A DNA stretch of 64,000 nucleotides from Cinnamomum chago (taxonomy: Eukaryota > Streptophyta > Magnoliopsida > Laurales > Lauraceae): the NCBI GenBank assembly GCA_038049695.1, contig CP142452.1, positions 80,650,501 to 80,714,500 of the forward strand. The letters run 5' to 3'. This document shows, in pieces, positions 36,887-48,633 of the stretch (position 1 is the first letter of the stretch; every line of letters starts with the position of its first letter). The notes below the pieces were generated by a model that saw only the letters and a program-made list of their open reading frames with translations, did not search any database and was not told the DNA's origin. The position numbers were made by a program, and so were the translations under genes.

Positions 36887-37197
36887 TAGGGATGTAAATG
36901 GGTTCCCAATTCTCCGATTATTCGAAAGTTCTGATCTATTAAAAACCGGGTCTGGGTCCTTATTTAGGCATCGATAAGTAAATGAGTCCAAGTCTGATTT
37001 CACCTTGATTCGGACCCGTGGACCCGAGACCCGACATATTACTTCAATTTTTTAGAATCTCTCCTAAAAACCATATTTTTTTTAGTTTCGGTTCCGATTC
37101 CTAAACCAAGAAATCAGTTTCAAAACAATTCCGGGTCCAGATCCAGTTTCACCTTTTCCTTATCAATTTCGGACCGAACCGGCCGTTTCCAACCCTA
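36887..37197. mobile_element. hAT-type MITE, family H1, copy 2 (inverted)
   Basis: The ends are TAGGGATGTAAATGGGTTC and, read inward, TAGGGTTGGAAACGGCCGG. Flanks ATCCTGGA (36879-36886) and ATCCTGGG (37198-37205) match at 7 of 8. The interior matches the copy at 22766 in reverse complement (AAAAACCGGGTCTGGGTC, GTGGACCCGAGACCCGACAT). It lies about 0.3-0.6 kb before the likely Sec14-like transcript start. Confidence 0.85.
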
Positions 37198-37230
37198 ATC
37201 CTGGGTGGTGGCTAACTGAATGGTGCTATG

Positions 37231-37280
37231 TGGACCGAATATGGGGACCGGACCATGGCCCGGTCCCCATATTCGGTCCA
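37231..37280. repeat. Perfect 21-bp inverted repeat with 8-bp loop
   Basis: Arms 37231-37251 and 37260-37280 are exact reverse complements (core GACCGAATATGGGGACC) around the loop ACCATGGC. It would form a strong hairpin on either strand. It lies about 230-250 bp before the probable start of the Sec14-like gene. It could be a remnant foldback element or a regulatory palindrome; it is not followed by a T run, so it is not a terminator. Confidence 0.9.
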
Positions 37281-37499
37281 AGTATACTTTTCCTTGCTAA
37301 AAAGGTAAAACTCTTATGTCAATGTGAATGGAATAGTTTCAACGTGTCTCAGGTAGCCCACTGAATAAGCTTTAAGTTTTTTATTCAACCAGGAAGGAGG
37401 GTGGAACTTAACCATTCTAATAAGACACGTCACAAAGTTTTAATTTTCAGTCATTTTAGACACTTCTGCTAAATAGAGAAAGCTGCCATCTAGAAGATC

Positions 37500-39117
37500 T
37501 GCAGACATCACCCACGGATTATCTCTCTCTCTCTCGATTTTCTTTTCTTTGAAAAAGGAAAGATCGATTCCGTTTGGGTGCGAAGAAGAGAAATGTGGGT
37601 AGAATCTTGAGGTTTTCACCGCGTTCCATTTGCTGCTTCAGAGCTTCTTCTGTAGAAATCCTACTTCCGAATCCGGTATTGTAATCCCATCTCTATGCCA
37701 AAATGAAGCGTCTTTAGTCTTTACACATGCTCACTCACACTCTTGACTTGAAAACTTTAGATCTCTCTCTCTCTCTCTGTAAAATCCTAAATTTCTTAGC
37801 TTTCTTTTGTTTCTCTCTGATACCTTTTTCTCTTTAGTCGGAGTTTGAATTGATATGTAAACAGCTCACTGATGCATTCTACTTTTCCCCCTCTTTGGTG
37901 GTGATTATTTTCACGTGGGAGTTTCTCTCTGTAAGAGAATTTTAGGGTTCTGAAGAAAGTTTGGTACTTTTTGTTTGTTTGTTTGTTTGTTTTCAATCAA
38001 AAGTATTATCAATGTGGTGAGATTGAAATGTTCAAGGTGTTGAATTGTGATATTCGGTTTTGTTGGATTTCATTCACTAGGGTAAAGATTACCGATCAAT
38101 GGGATTTTTATTCAATTGCTCCTTATGGGTGGGTCATTTTACCTTCAATTATTCACATTTATCCCCTTATGTGAGGAAGGCATTCCTCAGTATCAGTTGA
38201 AAGAACGGGCCCTTAAGGAAGGAACTTGTAGTTTACATGGAAATTGACCTGAGAGTGTTATAGAACCATCTGCTACATCTTGGGATTCTGAACTGCGTGT
38301 GGGGATTTATATCTGTTTAGGAATTTTTAGGGTAATGGGTTGCCGAGCCTTATAAGTTATTGGGTGAGTTTATTTATTTCTTTCTTCGCCCCTGATTGTT
38401 AACGTGACTTGAATGGTTGAACCCACAATCTCAGTGTTGCAGTAGTTAGCAACTTTGTAATGTAATGCGGGCTCTTGTCAAGTGAGTGTTACACTGTTAC
38501 TCCTTAGAATATAACTGATGAATTGTGCATTATTTGTAAATTTATAGAAATTAAGATCAAATGGTATTGGTCAAAACTCTGTCAGAAACGAAATGGGAAC
38601 ATAACACAAGATGATCCTATGCTGTATTGCGTCTATAGCATTGTTTTCTTATATTGTCGTGCCATTGTTTGCACGGGTTGTACTATGGATAGGTTTTAGG
38701 GCATTTTCGCCAGTTGGCTTTGAGAAATGAGGTGAAATCTTTTCATGTGGTGCTTGTCTTCTTTCTTGTCGTTCCCATATACATGAATAAAATAACTCTC
38801 ACTGCAAGCTTCTTACAACAAAGTAAAGGTTGCAGCCCATTTCTTAAAATATGTTCCAAATATTCATCGTTGCATCAGACCCTTCTGGCTATATTTTCTT
38901 TAAGCATAGCCGTTCTTTATTTCCAGAATTAAACCTGCACAGGTCTTAGATGGTTTTTACTCTTTCATAAAAAGTTTAACCTTTTCCTTTACTGCTTGAG
39001 TCTCATATGTGAACTCGATTATGAAGTCCGTATTTTGCAATCTTGAAAAGGAATTGTTGGACTATCATACATAGTACTTACTGGTAAAGTTAAAGGCTGA
39101 GGTTTACTTTATTGTAG
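37500..39117 (+). promoter_or_regulatory. 5' non-coding exon and leader intron of Sec14-like gene
   Basis: A CT-rich start region (37519-37536, CTCTCTCTCTCTC) precedes a G-rich leader. The leader likely ends at CCG|GTATTG near 37676. A TTGTAG acceptor at 39115-39117 begins the exon that holds the ATG. The intervening 1.4 kb has no coding homology. This is inferred from splice signals and plant promoter habit. Confidence 0.5.
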
Positions 39118-39148
39118 CTTTGACATCCTTGTGGAAAGTGCAATCACC

Positions 39149-42100
39149 ATGTTCCATAGAAGACACACTCATGATCATGAAGAAAACGATTCTGCAAATA
39201 GAGCTGCAAAGGTAACTAAAAGCTAGCTATGCAAATCAAAGACATGCATCCATTCTCTTTACTTGGTTTATGAGCATTCAAGTTTGCATTTTAGGATTTC
39301 AGTTACTTCTGAAGAAAATAAATTGTTAATTATAATAGATATGTTCTGAATTAAAGCATGATAATACTACACAGTAGATGGAAAAGATAATCTTTTTATG
39401 CTCGTATAGAATATAATTCACATCAGGTATCTAAAGAAAATATTGCTCATGTAACTTGAACATGCACCCTCCCATCTTTGGCCCCCCTATGGGTAATTCA
39501 GACCCCTTAGTCCCCTCTCTTGGTTGGTAGTCACTCCAATTTGACACTCATCTGACCTACACTATAGCATTGAAAGTTGAAACTGTATAAGAAAGCTGCA
39601 TAGTTGAAAACCCAACTCTTGTGGCCCTTAAATCAAGGATGCGAATGATATGATGGCGCTATTATTATTATTATTATATTTTTTGTTCAACCTAATTTAC
39701 AGTGAGGCCTTTCCATCCCCCATCACGTTGATTGTCATGCATCCTAGTTGTCCATGGAGAGGAGTTTGCATATAAGTTCAGCGAAAAAGGTGCATAGTGA
39801 ATTGTGTCTCTACACACACACATATCATGTGTATGCAATATACATCATTTATGTCTCTCTCTCTATTGTCATGGATGCTATATGGTAAATGGATTTATTT
39901 AGCTATGACAAGATCTACCAGAAAAGATACCTCAGTTTTTGACAATTGTGCTCAGCACGATACTTACTGACTGGTACTCAGGAACCAGGACAGAAGTAGG
40001 ATTTTATTTTATTTTATTTATTTATTTATTTATTTTTGAGGACTTGCACTTACTTTCATACTGATATCCGTGTCTCTAACCAGTTGAGCTAGCCAGGGGT
40101 AAATGTAGGATATGATTTAATCAAGTCATACTATATTAGGAGTTAGGATTGTTATATTATCTAATGAATTTTATTATAATGTTTAACTTGCTCTAATAGT
40201 CGTTGGTGGTTAACCCCAATATTATGTTGGTAAAGTGCATGTGTGACTGTGTCAGCATGGAAGACAACCAAATTTCAGGAATGTTTTCTAAGATTTTGCT
40301 TGTTGAATGGAGAAGTGCAGTAACTTTTTACATGCCACGTGTATGCCTCATGCTTCATCGCATATGAAAATATCATGAAACACTGCAAATGGAAAAAGTA
40401 TTTATCACAAAAGTAATGACCAGGATCTCTCTTATGCCTTTGACCTTCCATCATTAGTTTCAACACAAAATATTGTTTACTTCAAACCATCTACTCTTCA
40501 AGTGACAGTATTGCATAACATGTTTCATTTCAATAAAAAATAGTTGATCTGCATAAGACAACATAGATCCTCCGGGTAAGGATTGCATATTCTGGTTCTA
40601 CAAACAGGTTAATGAGCTCAAAGCTGCTATTGGACCACTGTCTGGGCTTAGTTCACAGTTCTGCGATGATGCATGCCTTAGAAGGTATTTGGAAGCACGA
40701 AACTGGAATGTTGATAAGTCAAAGAAAATGTTACAGGAGACTCTGAAGTGGAGGTCGATCTTTAAGCCTGAAGAAATCCGCTGGGTAAGCTCCCATAGAT
40801 TCTTAAAATGTGTGGAAGTCATATTTACGTATGTGCTGGTTTAGTTCTTCAAATCTTCTATATTTTACACTTTATGCCGCCCTGGTAATTAATATGAAAT
40901 GGGGGAATGATTCCTTTTTCATGTGAATATGTTCTCTTCTTGTGAAACATCTATGTGATTGGGCTTTCTGTATGTTTTTGCCTGGAAAGATAGTCTTATG
41001 CTAGCCTTTGTGAGGGTTGCATCATTGCATGCCATTCTCAAGCACACATGTGATTTATAACGACTTTGGCATTAGTTCACATATTGGCCAGTATTTAATG
41101 TTGAAGTATTCAGCAAGTGAAATTTTTTGGAACTGCTAACTCATCTATTAAAAATGAAATAGATGAAAAGAAGGAAAGGGAACATGTTGAGAGGAGTATT
41201 AGTGGAAAGAAATATCCAAAAAAGTTAACCAAAATTGTTACATAAACATTAAAAATTTAACTTTGTTATAATTGTAATATATCTTTTTCACAACCCCATT
41301 AAAATAGAAATTGTGAGATTTATAAGAAAAGAGAGTCAACAAGCCAAAATTTTTGGACCCACTAACTCATCTTTTCAAAGCAGTATATTAAGATTTAAAA
41401 GCATGTCGAAATGATTACAAATTGAACTAAATACACAATAGTTAACAGAAATCAATAAATAAATTTTTTGTATCTAATTTCTCACAATTATTACATATCA
41501 AAATAGAAATTGTTAGAAATTAGAATAATGCTGTACATGATCATAGTTCTTTTTAAAATTCTACTCAGTGCCAGGCTAGTTGCGTATGCCACTATCTTGA
41601 CTTGAATTTAGATGCTGTAGAGTGTAGAGTCAAGCCTGATGAGAGTTTGTTATAGAAAACTGAACCTGACTCAAATATATATTAACCACCAAAAAACTTT
41701 GACTCTTAAATTTGTTAGGTTGTTTTATGTAAATATGCTCTTACCTCATATATATATAGTCCGGATCTTGTGCGTGTGGTCCATGTGCACCTTGCTGTGG
41801 GGCCCACTTCTGGATGGATCTAGGGGGCATTTGAAGATCTGGGTGGTGTCCTCCTGTGTACAAAAAAAGCCCCATTTGATCATCCTAAGCCTTTCATCCA
41901 CGGCCCACAGGTCTAGTCCATTCTGATAAGTGCAAAGCCAGGGCCGTGTGTAATTTGGTGGGCGTGGGGGGTCTGGTCATATGGACCATCAGGTGGGCCC
42001 CACTACGTGTGCACACCTCATGCATAGGATAATATATATGCATGTATGTATATCAATTGGACCTATAAATTATGTAAACCATTATAAACTGCAATGAAAT

Positions 42101-44273
42101 ATATATTCAAATTGGCAGATCAACTTGAACTACAAATTAAGTGAATTGAAATATGAATTAAATGAACCTACCTCTTCAAATTTTTGAATTGGTGTTGGTG
42201 TTGAATTATGACCTGCAACTTAAATGCAAATCAGCCATGCTGCAAATCAGGTAACTATGATCCGCTGAAGCTAGTTTACATTGACCTTTTTCTTGGTGCC
42301 TGCCTAAGAATATTAAAGAAGCTATGGTAAGCTCCCTGTGCATCTGAAGTGGGTTGCCAGAGTAGAAATTGATAGCTGGGTGGTCCATTTGTTGTCATCA
42401 CATACTGCCAAATCAATAGAGGACAATTTTCTGGTTGTCAAGGGTTTTTAAACCTTTTCCATGAAGCTTTTTATTGCAGTAATTTATATGTATTATATAT
42501 TCTTTAGAGATGTGGTTTCCTGCTACATATTTTCATCAGGACAATAGATTTCAATTGTTATAAGGGCTTCTGAAGATATATTTAGTTTTCCTGGTTTGAA
42601 GTTTGGTTGGGATCCAAACACTTGCAAATTGATCTTAGATTCAAACTTCTATGCAAGTCTGAATCTGAGTTTCTGATGGATATCCTGGAGCATTAAATTG
42701 GGTATTTTTACAAAATATTGTCATATATATATATATAGTTTATTTCTTTCTGAAAAATGTTTACAATCGTAGAAATGTTTCAGAAACTCCTTTGAATGTT
42801 TCTGTTATTGTCGTAATTTATGATTCTTAGTGTAGTGAATTCTGTTATTGTTTTTTGGTGGAACGATGACATTTATGCATACAGCTGGCTGTGTTTCTTA
42901 TTATTGGATAACTACAAGTTTTTTATAACAGATACCTCTCATTACTGTTTCCCTATACTCTCTGTTTCATGTCAAATAGAGTTAAAAACTTGCCGACTGC
43001 AACTTATCTCAATTCCTTCATGGTAATTGGTAAAATAACTCTTAGCAGCAGTTCTCTAACTAATAGGGACTTTCAAACCAAAGAAGTAAACAATAAACAT
43101 AAGAGTCATTCCTATTGACTCCCCACAAGCACCAATTAATATAAACTCATGTTTGACTACATTTGCAACCGGATGGATGGATGTGGGCCCCAACCCCCTT
43201 GGATCCTCCCAAGGTTTGATGATACACATCATGTTCTTTGTTACCTTGCAATCTAACTTGTATTTTCTAACTACTGCATTCCAAGTCTTTAATGGACTGC
43301 TCCTTGCTTGGTTCCTTGTAACATTTCAAATCTTCGCGCTGGATGTTTCTGTTCCTCTGTATGTTCATAAACTATCTTGAACAACATTCCTTAAAATATT
43401 CTTCCATTTCAACCACCCATAGATTTTCTTTGAAATGCATCCTCAAATTATGACAATATTATCTCTACCAGCATGATGTTGCAATTGAAGGTGAAACGGG
43501 GAAGGTGTATAGAGCAAACTTTCATGATCTGCATGGAAGGACTGTTCTTATTTTGAGACCAGGAAAGCAGGTTTGTAATTATTTAGTGTCATGTGAGTTA
43601 TCTTGCAGTTTGGTGGTGGGTGGAAAACATAATTTTCTATAATTCCTTTAATGCAGAACACATCGTCACATGACAATCAGCTCCGTCATCTGGTATATCT
43701 CATAGAAAATGCAATCCTTAACCTACCTGAGGGCCATGAGCAGATGGTGTGGTTGATAGACTTCAGCGGATGGTCATTGACCAACTCAGTACCCATCAAG
43801 ACTGCACGAGAAACAATAAATATATTGCAGAATCACTATCCTGAGAGGCTTGCTATTGCGTTTCTCTACAATCCTCCTAGGATCTTTGAAACCTTTTGGA
43901 AGGTTTGATCTCTATATGACTCATATCTGAGTTTGGTTGTAGAAATGGAAGTGAATTCAATGAACTTCTCTCTTTGTTTTCTGACTAATGTTTTTCTCAC
44001 CATATGTTGTGCTTTGTGTGTGTGTGTATATAAGTAATATTATTTGGTAAACCGGTGAGGTAAAAAACTTATGCTTACATATTTCCTTTGATTTATCCTG
44101 TTTTTCAGAGATCTCTGCACAGGAGCAACTGTTTTATCTCTTTTAAAAAAAAAAAATATGTGAAACATTATTTTAACTCTTTACTTATTTTCTGATATGC
44201 AATTTTTTTCCTCTTTTAATTGGTATTGGTAACTTTTATTAGAGGAAAGAGAAGACTCGACACCTTACAACCA

Positions 44274-44309
<36 letters not shown>

Positions 44310-47300
44310 AATAGCATTTTACCCTCCTCAAAACATCCTCCAAACGAAGGCCAACATACCACATAGAAACACAAGAATCCACAAAAATTGCTCCTTGCTC
44401 ATTGGAAACATCCACTACTTGATTTGCTGACTGAAGTACATACTGAAAAACCACCTTTTTAAGTGAAGAAGAAGACCGTTGACCACAACCGAAGCCCAAG
44501 AAATTGCATTGGATGTGTCACTTTGTACTATCAAAAGGCCCTTGGAAACACTGTTGAGAAGCGTTCTAAACAAGGGTCCCTTCCCCAATCAATCATCAAA
44601 CCAAAATCTGACCCTATCCCCCTCCTCCTCCCCCGTCTCTCCTCTTGTCCAACTCTGAAGCCCACTCCTCTACTGAAAAGCGAAAACTTACCTATTAACT
44701 GAAGGCTTAACCACAAAGAAGAAATAATACCCCAATGCTTCGACCTTCCATACCTAGGGGCTTTTCTAGGAACCCCCTACACTCATCCTTACATTATTTA
44801 GAAGCAATAACTCTCCTCCATGAAGCCTCTTTGCTTTTGCCATATCTCCTTACCATTTTGCTAATAGCACTCGGTCCTTGAGAGAGAAGCTTCCCAAACC
44901 CATCCCACAATAATTTTTTGAATTCACCTCTTTACTCCAAACTTTCTGAGAATTTCTCTGGATATGATCAAATCTTCGAATCACCCCCACTGTCATCTTA
45001 AACAAGGACATGTGATGCAAAGGGATATATGTCACCCTAATTAGGGTTATTTGACCCTCAATGGATGAGTATTGTCCCTTTCAGATGGATAACGTATTTT
45101 CAATTTTTTCTAGAAGGTTTCTAATCTTTTACACCTAGGTAGATGTCCTAGATACTTCATTCTAAGCCGATCAACTCTACATTGCAATCTATCCTCCAAC
45201 GTCTGAATGAACTCCTAAGACCATCCTATCCCACCAGCAAACTCTTGGGTAGGTTAATTTTCAACCCTAAAGACAATTTGAATCATCATTCATCACAAAA
45301 ATCTTTGTAAGTTGGAAATTATCTTCTATCTTGTGGGATTGAACAATATCATTTGCAAAGTGGAGATGAGATATAAGTTCTCTATATCGTCCTGCCTTAA
45401 AGCCTCCTATAAGGCCAATCTCCTTGGCGTTAAAGAAGAGAGCCCTATAGCTTCTACAACAATGGTGAATAGAAATGGCAAAAACAAATTGCCTTGTTTA
45501 AGACCCTTGACACCTTGAACAATTGAGTAGAAGATCCGTTGGCACTTGACACTGCAAAGGAAGTGGATTGCATGCTTTCCCAAATCCACCTGCTGCTAAT
45601 TCTAAGGAACCCATTCCCAACTGCATCTCCTAGAAGGCTAGAACTCTCCAAATCTCTAAAATCATGCAACTCATATCTTTGGATATTTTAGTTTCTTGAA
45701 GAAGCAATTGGTCAAATTTTTTTACTTTTTCACCATCTCTTTCACTCTCACATGCTTATCTGCTTTCCACAAGCCCCTCTATTCCAGCTAACTATATCAT
45801 GACAATGATATAAGGGGGAAAACACCCTTGCTATGCAGCCCTTTAGTAAGTCCCAGATTTAACCCTCACTCCCCCTCCTCGACACTGCCACACATAATGT
45901 CCATATTCTGCCTCGCTAGCCTCGATCCTCATAATGCAATTCACAGGCTCAGCTTCATGTTGGCCTCTTCAATTACTTTCTCCGCCTCTTCCTTTTCCTG
46001 CAGAAATCTGACATTTTTTTTTTTGCTATTACATGGGGGGAATTGTAAATTATCCTAGTCCTAAACTAGCCTAATCTATCAGCCCAGGTCATCCCTGCAT
46101 GCTCCATTCCTGCACGTTGTGCTCCGCCTGTGGTACTTCCACCATGGTGCTCCGCTCGGCGCATCGCTGGTGCAAGGGGTTGATCCTTGACACTTAAGGT
46201 GAGCTGGGATGCCCCTTACCACTGGGCCATCACACATTTTTCAGAAGTCTTTCACATTTGTTAATAACAGAATTATGCCTAGTTAGCATTTCAAAAAAAA
46301 AAAAAAAGCAAACCAAAAAGAAAAGAATTATGTGTAACCCCTAGAGGACATTCCAATCATCATAACCTTCTCAATGCCCATATGACTTAGGAGATCCCTA
46401 ACTAACTGAATTAATTTCATCAGTAGTTTGAGCTGTTGAATTTATTAATGCTTTCATCCTCCCTTTCCCAAGCTTCCGCAAAATTCCTCTGACATTCGAT
46501 CCTGAATTCTGAGATTGATAGTTTGGGCGAAGAAGCTAACATTCTTCTCCTGAAGTAAGCAACAGTTCCTCTTTTTTTGTTTGGGAAAATTTCCCCAAAC
46601 CTCTCATCTTGGCTGAAGGGGGGAAAGAGTTTGCCTTCCTGCTCATAGAAGATTTATCTTTATCTCCCAGCTCCACCAAATATTTTAGAGGAGATTTAGA
46701 AGCATCTCTACTATGAAATAGAACTGTTAGATTAACAAAATTATCTTAAGTACCCACACCTTGAGACTATCTAACTGCTGCTTGATCTGCCTGCTGATTC
46801 CCTATTGTCACTGACCTGAAACTGTGATCTGACCCACCTTCCACTCAGTTCTGCCTGCCACAACATTGACACTGCTTGGTCTGCTTTCCCAGTAAAAATG
46901 ACTATTTGAAGCTCCTGCTTACAGAACCAAGTCAGTCTGGGGGCTTAATCATTGTAACAATTACAAGACGGTTGAAACTTTCACAATATAAACCACTGCT
47001 ACTTTTTAAGCCTAAAAACAACAACAACAAAGGCACTTTTTTTTTTAGTAATAATTGAAAGCAGTATTTTTCTTCAGTTTTTTCGAAGTTCAAAATAATG
47101 TTCACAAAGGCACTGTTGACCTTTGAACATGGGTGACCTAACTTTGTTGGGTCATTTCAATTGCCATGTGTAAACTTCTATCTTTTAATGTGAAGGCCAA
47201 ACTGGTCGTGCTGTATGCAAGCTTATTCGTTTGTTGGCCCGTTGGCGTTGGGCTAATATTCTGAGATTGTAAGATGGATTACATAGTCAAATTTGGATTC

Positions 47301-47779
47301 TTTTGCATCTTTTAAAGATCATGTTTTGACAGTTTCACTGCAAGTGCATGTATTTCAGCACTCTTGACATTTGGAAATCACGAGCCTACATTGCTTTCAT
47401 TCATTTTGATGCATTGAAAATGTCTTTTTTGGAATTGTCTTATTATCATCAGTTAACTTGTTTGACTCCTGCTGTGCAGATTGTGAAATACTTCCTGGAT
47501 CCTAAAACCTTCCAGAAAGTGAAATTCGTTTACCCAAAGAACGATGAGAGCCTTGAGCTCTTGAGACAGGAATTCGATGTTGAGATTCTTCCATCTGAGT
47601 TTGGAGGAAGGAGTTTGTCACAATATGACCATGAGGAGTTTTCAAGTTTGATGACCAAGGATGAAATTAAAGCTGCTGGCAAGCTGGGACAGGATGATAA
47701 ACTCAACCACTCTAGCAAAGGGCATTCAACTGCAGAGGTGGCTCCTGAACCAGTGCTTCCATCATTGCAAAGCAGCTAA
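39149..47779 (+). CDS. CRAL-TRIO / Sec14-like phosphatidylinositol transfer protein
   Basis: Five coding exons join in phase 0: 39149-39211, 40608-40784, 43472-43570, 43657-43902, 47480-47779. They give 294 residues, the usual length for small plant Sec14-like proteins. CRAL-TRIO_N is at residues about 20-80 (LRRYLEARNWNVDKSKKMLQ, ETLKWRSIFKPEEIRW). The lipid-binding CRAL-TRIO domain is at about 85-250 (GKVYRANFHDLHGRTVLILR, MVWLIDFSGWSL, TARETINILQNHYPERLAIA, LYNPPRIFETFWK, KYFLDPKTFQKVKFVY, LPSEFGG). The tail is polar and low-complexity, with no membrane segment. Members exchange phosphatidylinositol and other lipids between membranes from the cytosol. The histidine-rich start MFHRRHTHDHEEN is a family-like leader. 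Long introns hold a SINE, a TA-bounded repeat and a LINE. The exact subfamily is not certain. Confidence 0.95.
40003..40104 (-). mobile_element. Short tRNA-related SINE
   Basis: Read on the - strand it starts CCCTGGCTAGCTCAACTGGT, a good tRNA-like A box region (TAGCTCA-YTGGTTAGAG). It then has a weak B box and an (AAATA)n/(A)n tail. GTAGGAT duplicates flank it (39996-40002 and 40105-40111). At about 100 bases it is a minimal copy. It lies in intron 1 of the Sec14-like coding region. Confidence 0.7.
41759..42030. mobile_element. Possible TA-bounded inverted-repeat element
   Basis: TA-rich tracts border both sides (41749-41758 and 42031-42039). The left half has GTGGGGCCCACTTCTGGATG and the right half, read in reverse, GTGGGGCCCACCTGATGG, so the ends are imperfect inverted repeats. 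The interior is non-coding. It resembles the elements at 58.1-62.4 kb in setting but not in sequence. Confidence 0.45.
44277..44307. repeat. (GA)n microsatellite
   Basis: About 15 GA units lie near the 3' end of the LINE. Confidence 0.9.
46014..46235 (-). mobile_element. tRNA-derived SINE
   Basis: On the - strand the head has a Pol III A box (TGGCCCAGTGGTAAGGGG) and, about 35 bases on, a B box (GGATCAACCCC), as in tRNA-derived SINEs. The body is about 220 bases and ends in an A run (T run at 46014-46024 on the + strand). AAAAATGT beside each end may be the target duplication. It appears nested in the LINE. Confidence 0.7.
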
Positions 47780-48588
47780 GCTACCCTAAATTTCTCAAAC
47801 CAAAATGGTAAATGCTCCTAATATTGTAACTGACCTGAAAAGTTATTTTATTCTTGTGCCACCGTCCACAGTCTAAAGTGTTCCTTGGCCCTCCCTATCT
47901 GAACTGATGCAGGCATATCTTGGAGCCATTACTAACAGAAGCTGGAAGTGAGGTTTTATTTTCTAATTTTACTTTAAGAACTAATAGTTAGACAAATGAC
48001 ATTTTCTGCTCTTTTTCCCATGTACCAGTCAATCTTCTGTTTCTGGAAACCATATTCTAGACAGTGCTTTAGAAATCAGAACGAGTCTTATTTTTATCAT
48101 TTGCATTGTTGGATGGAAATCTTACTGTCACTGGCTAGCTCATCTGTGCCTCTGAATTTGGGTTAGGTACCAAGTTTTGAAGTACTTTTCATTATAACTC
48201 AATTGGGGAGTTTAACAAAGTGGAATCTGTTGGTCTCAATCACCATTAGGGATCCTTTTTTTTCAGTAATTGCTATGTAGTTTCTGGTAAGTTTGTAGGT
48301 TTTTAGAACTTCCTTCACTAGGGCATATTTGTGCGTTTTCAATTTGGTTCCATGAAAAAGGAGGGTTGAGAAGATGATGGTGCAACTGCTAGTAATAGTC
48401 TAATAGAGCTATGAAATCTGGCCCACTTATATCTCCACCCCTGACAAAACTTTCCCTTCAATCAAAAGTCTTCAACCCTCTCTTTCCATGGAAACCATGT
48501 TAGCAAAGTGCGAACATACCCTAGGTGATTTGCCAAAGATTCTTTTTTCCTGAATCATAGAGCAATTATAGGCATTTCTTCCATTTGT

Positions 48589-48633
<45 letters not shown>

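Larger units (their letters stand above)
44236..46900 (-). mobile_element. Degenerate L1-type LINE
   Basis: On the - strand, pieces of a plant L1 appear in order. There is an ORF1/linker-like stretch (46450-46700) and endonuclease pieces GLWKADKHVRVKEMVKK and LLLQETKIS near 45690-45785. Next come reverse-transcriptase pieces FAVSSANGSSTQLFKVS and GLKQGNLFLPFLFTIVVEAI near 45410-45560, then HMSLFKMTVGVIRRFDHIQR near 44960-45020 and GLGSFSLKDRVLLAKW near 44850-44900. Large internal losses and many stops show it is dead. A (GA)n run lies near its 3' end and a SINE has inserted at about 46.0-46.2 kb. It lies in the last intron of the Sec14-like gene. Confidence 0.75.

Noticed and set aside
40003-40104. 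Possible tRNA gene
   Set aside because: It has an A-box-like head but a poor B box, no acceptor stem, and a poly(A)-like tail with target duplication, so it is a SINE.
46150-46235. Possible tRNA gene on the - strand
   Set aside because: Boxes are present but no cloverleaf is seen; it is the head of a 220-bp SINE.
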